In this document: positions 57,115 to 64,000 of the stretch, piece by piece
Position numbering within the stretch: the first letter of the stretch is position 1
How the letters are laid out: each line of letters starts with the position of its first letter
Assembly (NCBI GenBank): GCA_050084985.1
Contig: JBITNC010000002.1
Span: 25,110,001-25,174,000 of the forward strand
Reading direction: 5' to 3'
Source: Nageia nagi
Taxonomy: Eukaryota; Pinophyta
Length of the DNA stretch: 64,000 nucleotides
Notes under the pieces: generated by a model
What the model was told of the DNA's origin: nothing
The model's database searches: none
What the model saw: the letters and a program-made list of their open reading frames with translations, nothing else
Program-made: the position numbers and the translations under genes

Positions 57115-60100
57115 ATGGCACTTGAAACAAAATCCCAAAAAGCAACAAAAGCTGATCCTATCATGATGACATTTCAAACTATGATCCAACAAATGGTAGA
57201 TATACTTACCAGTACATTCAGAACAAAAATTTGAAAATACAGACATAAATACAAACCCTTGATAATAATGTGATAGTGTTCAACTAAGCCTATGTCATAC
57301 CAATAATGCATCCATTTTATAGCAATCAAGGCAGTCAAGAAATCCATAAAGGTATCATCATAAATTTCAGAGCCAACAAGGTAGTTTCACTCTTTCCTGA
57401 CAACCAAATTGGATTTTCCTTGATTTGATGGAGATAATCCCAATGGCTGGATTTATAAAGTTGGAAAGTATTTCACATTGAACCAAATCCCAAAAGACTT
57501 GAAGGTGCACATGGCATATTTTCATTTGGGCTATGAGACTCTCCAATGGCACTAGTGGTACTCCAAAATGCATCCTACTCTTTCATGGGATGAATTCACT
57601 CAAGAATTATTGATCCATTTTGGTCCTAGTGACTATGAAAACTTCACAAAGGAATTGACCAAGTTACATCAAACTACAATAATCAAAGAATACCAAAATC
57701 AGTTTGAGAAATTGGCAAATCATATAGAGGGGTTGAACAATACATTTTTCATAAAGTGTTTTATCAGTGGTTTAAAGAAAAAAATTAAACCAAAGGTCAA
57801 AATGTTTAATCCCAAAACTATGATGGATGCTATTGCCTTGGCAAAGCTCATTGAAGATAAAGCCAGTGCTCATTGATGAAATGCAAGACCTCCATTCACC
57901 AAAACACATAATGTTTCCCATTCTTCTAATAACACAAGTGCCCCACCAATGAATTGCATAATGCAAACTAAGAAGTTGATGTGGGAAGAAATGGAAGAGT
58001 GTTAAAAGAAGGGCTTGTGCTATAATTATGATGAGAAATTTGTTCATGGTCATAATTGTACACAACAAAAGTTATATTTGCTTGATGTTGATGCTCCTAG
58101 TGAGGAGGAATATGAAAGTGCACACAAAGAGGCTACAAAAAAAATTTCAAATGAGGAGGCCCCAATTATCTCTTACAATGCATTGGTAGGAATTACCACC
58201 CCTCAAACTATGAAGGTCAAAGGGTTCTTTAAAAAGTGCCCTCTCATAATATTGTTGGATTTGGGAAGTACTCATAATTTCATTGATCCATGAGTGGCTA
58301 AGGTTGCTGACTGTTACATCCACCCTACAAATAATTTTGAGGTTATGGTTGGTAATGGAGGAAAAATAGCATGTAAAGGCACATGTCACAATGTCAAACT
58401 GAGCATGGACCACTATACTTTGAAAAGCAACATGTACATTTTACCACTTGGGGGATGTGATATAGTTTTGGGGGTATAATGGTTGAGGACTTTAGCCACC
58501 GTACAATGAAATTTTGCAAAGCTATGGATGACCTTCAAAATAAATGAACAAGAGCATACTCTCAGGGGATTACAGGGTAGATCTGTACAAATTGTGAGCT
58601 CACATCACATGGAAAAGATCCTACAAAAAATTAGAAAAAGGATGTTGGCACAATTATACTCTTTATCCATCATCGAATCTAAAATCATAGATCCTAAGGA
58701 TCTGCAACCCATATTAAGTAAGCATTCAAGTACCTTTGAGGAACCAAGGGGCTTACCACCCAAATGATCACATGATCATGCTATCCAATTGGTGTCTAGA
58801 AGTCACCCACCAAACATTCATCCTTATCGGTATCCTTGTTTATAGAAAAATAAAATTGAAATATTGGTTAAGGAATTATTAGATGTAGGAGTAATTTGAC
58901 CTAGCATAAGCCCATATTCTTCTCCAATTATATTGGTTCATAAGAAAGATGGTTCTTAGCGTATGTGTGTGGATTTTAGGGTCCTCAACAAAATTACCAT
59001 CAAGGATGAATTTTTCATCCCAATCATTGATGAATTATTGGATGAACTACATGGGGCAAGATATTTTTCCAAGCTAGACATGTGATTTGGGTATCACCAA
59101 ATCTACCTCAAGGAGGAGAATATAGCAAGAATTGTATTTTGCACCCATGAGGGCCATTATGAGTTCTTGGTCATGCTTTTTGTCCTCACAAATTCTCCAT
59201 CCATATTTCAAAGTTTAATGAATCAGGTGTTTTTTCCATTCCTTTGGAAGTTCATTTTAGTTTTTTTGATGATATCTTGATCTACAGTAAGACATGGCAA
59301 GAACATGTGGCATATGTTGACCAAATCTTACAAATTTTGAAGGAACACTAGCTATATGCAAAAAAATCAAAATGTTCATTTGGTAAGAGGGAAATTGATT
59401 ACTTAGGCCATGTTATATCCAAAGAGGGAGTTAAGGTGGATCCATAAAAGATTACTAACGTACAAAACTGGTCTATTCCTACATCTTTGAAAAGTCTCTG
59501 AGGATTCTTGGGGTTGATAGGCTATTATAAGAAATTTGTGAGGGATTATGGCAAGATTGCAGCAACTCTAACCATGTTGAAAAAGAATGCATTCTAATGG
59601 TCCCCTCAAGCTAAGGCAACTTTCCTTAAGCTCAAGGAGGTGATGTGTACCACCTTAGTATTAGCAATGCTAGATTTTTCTAAAACCTTTATGATAGAAA
59701 GTGACACTTGTGGAGTAGGAATCAAGGCAATATTAATGTAAAAGGGGCATTCCTTAGCATTCACTAGTAGAGCACTATCTAGAAAAAATTTGGGCAAATC
59801 CACTTATGAAAAAGAAATGCTTTCCATCATTCATGCAGTTCAATGTTGAAGACCATATCTCATTGGTCGCCATTTCATCATCCTCATAGATCATCACAGT
59901 TTGAAATTTTTCATTCAACAATGCATTTCTATGCCTGAGAAACAAAAATGGGTGACCAAACTATTGAGGTATGATTATGATATAGTATACCATAAAGGTA
60001 AGGAGAATGTGGTTATTGATGCTTTGTCCAGAAAATTTGAAGATCAAGTAGCATTGGAAGCTCTTTCATCTTCTATTCCTCAATGGTTGGATAAAGTTAA

Positions 60101-61470
60101 ATAAGAGTGGGCAAAGGATAGCTCCACCCAAGAATTGTTAAAATAGATCACTCAAGACCCCACAAGTAAACCACACCATACATGGCATGATGGTATTTTG
60201 AGATTCAAAGGTCAAATTTTGTTATCATCTCCTTCAAAATGTAAATCAAAAATACTTACCAAATTGCATTCCACACCTACATCAGGACATGAAGGATTTT
60301 TGAAAACTTATAAGCAAGTGGCACGATCATTCTATTGGATAGGTATGAAATTGGATATCAAGTAATTTATGGTAGCTTGTGATGTGTGTCAATGATAAAA
60401 GGGTGAGATAGTGGGTACTCCAGGACTCCTTCAACCTCTCGCCATACCTACCCGTACATGGATCGATATCTCAATGGATTTGATTGAAGGCCTTCCTAAA
60501 TCTCATGGTAAATTAGTTATTATAGTGGTGGTTGATTAGTTATCCAAATATGCTCATTTTGGTTCATTGGCTCATCCCTATAAAGCAGTGATAGTGGCAC
60601 AATTATTCTTGGATACAATTTTCAAACTACATGGCATTCCAGAGATGATTATCAGTGATTGTGATCCTACTTTTACAAGTCAATTTTCACAAGAGCTTTT
60701 TAAACTACAAGGTACCCAACTAAACATGAGCTCAACATATCACCCACAAACTGATGGTCACACTGAAATTATCAACAAATGCTTGGAAACATATTTACAT
60801 TATTTTACTTCAACACAACCTATGCATTGAGTATGATGGCTTCCCTTGGCTAAGTGGTTGTATAATACATCTTATCATTCTACCAGCAAGATGACCCCCT
60901 ATGAAGTAGTGTATGGTCAAGCTCCACCAATAATCACCTCGTATGTTGTAGGTATTAGTAAAGTTTAGGTAGTTGACTCAGCTTTAGTTACTCAGGATGA
61001 TATTCTTCATTTGCTCAAGGATAACCTTCAAATAGCCCAACATCATATGAAATAATAGGCTGATTAGCAACATGTGGAAAGGGAGTTCTAGGTAGATGAC
61101 ATGGTCTTTCTGAGGTTGCAACCTTATCACCAGAAATCTTTAAAAATTGGCTCTAAAGTTTTATGGTCCTTACAAGGTATTACAACGCATTGGCCCAGCT
61201 GCATACAAATTAGAGCTTCCTACTTCTTCCCAGATTCACCTAATGTTTCATGTCTCTTACCTTAAGAAAGTGGTTGGATCAAAGGTTCGAGTTCAGACAT
61301 AATTACCTGAGTTGGTAGAGGATGGATCAATGGTAGTTATACCTGAGGTAGTTCTAGATTAATGCTCATGATAGCTTCGTAATCGCTCCATCATAGAAGT
61401 CCTTGTGTAGTGGACATGGGAAAGCCTTCATCAACTACAGCAACAATTTCCACACTTCAAGCTTTGAGGA
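57115..61470 (+). pseudogene. gag-pol remnant of gypsy element F
   Basis: From ATG 57115 (MALETKSQKATKADP) gag shows FDGDNPNGWIYKVGKYF and WDEFTQELLIHFGPSDYENF (57568-57876), then a Cys/His-rich piece near 58015 (CYNYDEKFVHGHNC). The protease at about 58249 reads LLDLGSTHNFID, with Leu in place of the catalytic-loop Ser/Thr. Reverse transcriptase lies at about 58840-59470 ([31 protein letters not shown]). RNase H follows (KSTYEKEMLSIIHAV; ENVVIDALSRKF), then integrase at about 60230-61080 with [45 protein letters not shown] and YHPQTDGHTEIINK; the three acidic sites appear kept. The tail (61330-61470) has VIPEVVLD, LRNRSIIEVLV and LHQLQQQFPHFKL, chromodomain-like. Frequent nonsense codons and some frameshifts disable it. 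Confidence 0.9.
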
Positions 61471-61484
61471 TAAAGCTTCATCCC

Positions 61485-61496
61485 AAGAGGGGTGGC
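61485..61496 (+). other. Polypurine tract of element F
   Basis: AAGAGGGGTGGC immediately before the 3' LTR. Confidence 0.75.
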
Positions 61497-61497
61497 A

Positions 61498-61900
61498 TGA
61501 GAGGATCCCATATCCTAACATTTTAGTGTTAGTATTAGTATTTTATTAAATTATCGACCTATATTGTAATATTGTGATTGTAAGGGAAAGGCCCGATTTT
61601 GCATTACTATTAGGGTTAGGGTTAGTTTAATATAAATAGATAAAAGTGTGTGGAGAAAGGCATCTTGAACATTATTTTTTACCTTTGGAGTTTTAAGGAG
61701 GTAGCCCCCTTGAAGTGGCCTATGATTTTGTTACTATTCAGTAAAATCCTATCCTTATCTACCTATTGATGCTATTTCATGTTCTATTTACCAGTGTATC
61801 CTCTATTGTTTCCAATAGATAGTTGTCATTTTCCTGTTTCAAATCAATATTCATTTCATTTTTGCAATATTTCCTTTTTCATATTTGTAGGATTGTAACA
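61498..61900 (+). repeat. 3' LTR of element F (403 bp)
   Basis: Copy of 55956-56341 with a mutated start (TGAGAGGATCCC). It ends TGTAACA before CCTTA. Confidence 0.92.
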
Positions 61901-61960
61901 CCTTATTGTAGCCATGAATTCCATATCATCTATTCATTGTAGTGTATAAAATTGGATCCT
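61901..61960 (-). pseudogene. PPR-like sequence right of element F
   Basis: On the - strand it reads YGIHGYNK, the same phrase as the other PPR units, then fades out. It is the upstream-most piece of the scattered PPR sequence. Confidence 0.6.
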
Positions 61961-62269
61961 CCAAACATTAACCTGAGTAGTTCTATTCTTGATCCTCAAA
62001 CTATAATTAATTTATTTTGGATATTATTCAAAATATGGGAATTTTTCATCATATTCAACACCAAAATTGATATCTTCTTCATCCTCAATTGTTTCTAATA
62101 TACTGGTTGTATTAGGATGATTATATTATGTATATGGTCTATCATTTGGATTTATTTCCATTTTTTGTATCTCCTTTTGGACCATATCCATAATTTCTTG
62201 AATTAGAAATAAAAAAAGAATTTCAAAACCTAAGGTGAAGAGATTACTCAATACAAACTTATATTGAGT
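61961..62269. other. Anonymous sequence
   Basis: The - strand has a short acidic frame near 62190-62030 (MDMVQKEIQKMEINPNDRPY, later IEDEEDINFGVEYDEKFPYF) with stops, possibly another gag piece. No family can be named. Confidence 0.35.
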
Positions 62270-63876
62270 AATTTATGAGGCATCAAAATAATATTGATAA
62301 ATAAGAAGATGAGGAAAGACCAATGGCTAGGTGTGTTAATGGGTTAAGGTTTTAGCTCTAAGATAAGGTCATCTTAAAGAAGTTTCCTACTGAGTATGAG
62401 GCATATGAATATGCCTTACAAGAAGAGGAAAAACTTAATTAGAGGAGAAAAATGGATTAAGCAAAAAGAGTGATAGCAACCAAAATGGAGAAAGAGAAAT
62501 TTCCTCCAAACTTTCAAAAAACAAATCCTAAGGGACATACCAAGCCCAACTTTAAATAAGAAGAGATTTTGGAGATAGGGGATAAAGGAAGAGGATGGTA
62601 ATGTTTTGGATAACATAAATCCCTAAAATGTTGGATATGTAATGAAACCCATAATACCATAGACTTCCCTGAAAACCCCAAAAAGGTAAAGGTATCCAAG
62701 AAGAAGAAACTCTAACAAAAGAAGTGGAAGTAGAGATAAGAGAGAATTTGATACTACAAAAAAACCTAATATCTAAGAATAAATAGGCCTTATAATTTGA
62801 TTAAAATAGAAATAAAGTATTCTAAAAATCAAAGTGTGCAAGGCTATTATAAATGGGAGGTTTATCAATGATCTAATAAGCATAAAAAATGGTAGATAAA
62901 TTACAACTTACTTGCATTCCAAAATTTAACCCTTATAATATTTCTTAGTTGGAGAAGGATTATAATGTATAAGCATAAATCTTATTCTGTTTCTTTCAAA
63001 ATTTATCCTTATGAATATGAAGTGTTACATGGTATGGTATAGATGGATGCTTATAAATTTCTATTATACAGGCCCTAGCTATATGATAAAAAACTAATCC
63101 ATCATGGTAGTGAGAATACTTATTAAGTGCAACATGAAGGAAGGAAACATATTCTAAAATATTTGAAAGTTGAAGTTGGAGCTGTTAAAATATCAACCTT
63201 GTCATTGATATCATTAAGTTATAAAATAACCTACAAAGAAACCAAATAATCAACTTGTTATGTGTTATGCTTGAGAGAAAAATGAAAAGTTGGAGGGATC
63301 TAAACCTTGCCATAAGTATGCAAATTATTATTACAATATTATGATATAAAACTAATATAACTAATAGGTGGCTTATACCTCCCTCATTATTTGATGCTAG
63401 AATATATAGAAGCTTCCTACCTAAGTTATAAATAAATTATCTCTAGAAGAAAATAACAAAATGATAAGGTAGATTAGTGGATTCTTATAAAAAGAGTTCA
63501 TAAGAAAAAGCATGATCCCTTGCACCTTTGAGAAAATGGATAATATGTATGGACTACAAAGAAATTAATAATATCATAGTAAAGTACATGTATCCACTAC
63601 TTATGATGGATGACATATTGGACTACTATATTGGCACTAATATTTTATCTAAGGTGGATTTGATGAGTTGTTACCATTAGATTTGGATACAATAAGGGGA
63701 CAAATGGAAGATGAAAATTTAAAATGGCTTATTCCACCAAAGAGAAGTCCTTTTCTTAGTGAATTGTTAGAAAAAGGGTTCATAAGGAAAAGCATGGGCT
63801 CTTGCACCCATGAGAAAGTGGATAAAATCTTTGGACTATAAATCAATTAACAAGATCATAGTAAAGTACTGATATC
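62270..63876 (+). pseudogene. Gypsy element G, gag-protease-RT remnant
   Basis: Broken frames on the + strand. A gag end with zinc-knuckle-like CWICNETHNTIDFPENPKK lies near 62634, and basic text follows. The protease end reads SVSFKIYPYEYEVLHGMV (about 62989) and a RPWLYDKKLIHHGSENTY phrase near 63072, the wording that closes gypsy proteases. The reverse-transcriptase start is at about 63555 (MDYKEINNIIVKYMYPLLMM, then SKVDLMSCYH). A repeated copy of part of this start follows at 63778. LTRs were not found. The sequence is then cut by a family-B LTR at 63877. Confidence 0.75.
63483..63876 (+). repeat. Direct duplication inside the RT remnant of G
   Basis: GTTCATAAGAAAAAGCATG (about 63507) recurs as GTTCATAAGGAAAAGCATGG (about 63778). 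Similarity runs about 100 bases to GTAAAGTAC, offset about 270 bp. Confidence 0.78.
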
Positions 63877-64000
63877 TGAAGGAATTAGATCTACACTAAT
63901 CCTCAAGGTCCAAGACTAAAGGAAACTTAATCATTCAACATCTACAAGCTAATAACACCATTCACATAAGATAACACCAATGTAAGTGGTTCCTCCCTTC
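63877..64000 (-). repeat. Family-B LTR (B6), running off the window
   Basis: The sequence TGAAGGAATTAG at 63877 and AAGTGGTTCCTCC at the window end match the terminal part of the family-B LTR (compare 40916 and 49072). No primer site adjoins at 63876, so this is either a 3' LTR or a solo LTR whose rest lies beyond the window. Confidence 0.8.

Larger units (their letters stand above)
55956..61900 (+). mobile_element. Gypsy LTR retrotransposon F (chromovirus-type), decayed
   Basis: 5945 bp with LTRs 55956-56341 and 61498-61900, primer site, purine tract, perfect CCTTA duplication and a full gag-pol remnant on the + strand, ending in chromodomain-like text. Its target is the PPR repeat: the text left and right joins into the normal unit. 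Many stops but few large deletions. Confidence 0.93.

Noticed and set aside
1-64000. Search for tRNA, rRNA, organelle insertions, CRISPR-like arrays or bacterial-type defence clusters
   Set aside because: No recognisable tRNA or rRNA text beyond retrotransposon primer sites, and no spaced identical repeats; the window is plant nuclear repeat DNA.

Overview
The window looks like plant nuclear DNA of the kind that makes up most of a large, repeat-rich genome. It is AT-rich and built almost entirely of LTR retrotransposons nested inside one another, plus a CACTA DNA transposon and a LINE fragment. Only one apparently intact host gene is present: a six-exon cinnamyl-alcohol-dehydrogenase-like gene with plant splice sites. 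The age and depth of the nesting would suit a gymnosperm, but that is a guess; the sequence does not name a species.

Layout, left to right. (1) 1-9348: a decayed Ty1/copia element of family B (B1, + strand), split by a younger, nearly complete copia element A (37-5301, TSD GAATG, two nonsense codons). (2) 9349-11150: anonymous DNA, then a decayed LINE reverse-transcriptase fragment on the - strand. (3) 11156-16210: element C, a gypsy-type non-autonomous element with very long LTRs (1680 and 1561 bp) that carry tandem repeats; only gag and the tail of pol remain (TSD AACAT). (4) 16599-18259, - strand: the CAD-like gene. (5) 18480-20430: nothing recognised apart from a small inverted repeat. 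(6) 20.6-62 kb: a broken pentatricopeptide-repeat (PPR) sequence on the - strand, scattered in pieces by insertions. These are a CACTA transposon (21833-27839), two family-B derivatives joined in opposite orientation (B3/B4, 28245-37390, with gag-only element D nested in B3), a Tat-like gypsy element E (37798-55932) and a chromovirus-type gypsy element F (55956-61900, TSD CCTTA). E itself contains a solo family-B LTR and a complete 8.6-kb family-B element B2 (40916-49560, TSD GGAAT). (7) 61961-63876: remains of another gypsy element (G), then the edge of one more family-B LTR running off the window.

The insertions can be ordered. PPR sequence is the oldest layer; E, F, CACTA and the B3/B4 unit entered it; B2 and the solo LTR entered E; D entered B3; A entered B1. 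An unoccupied copy of A's target site survives in B2, which directly supports that step. No element retains a full uninterrupted coding set. Element A is closest, with one reading frame broken only by two stops and a changed protease motif.

I found no new biological system in the usual sense. The points most worth following are the clustering of four insertions at one homologous spot in the PPR repeat, the set of non-autonomous LTR elements (C, D, B4), the repeat-number change between the LTRs of C, and the GC-AG intron of the CAD-like gene. All family names come from motifs read by eye; no database search was run.
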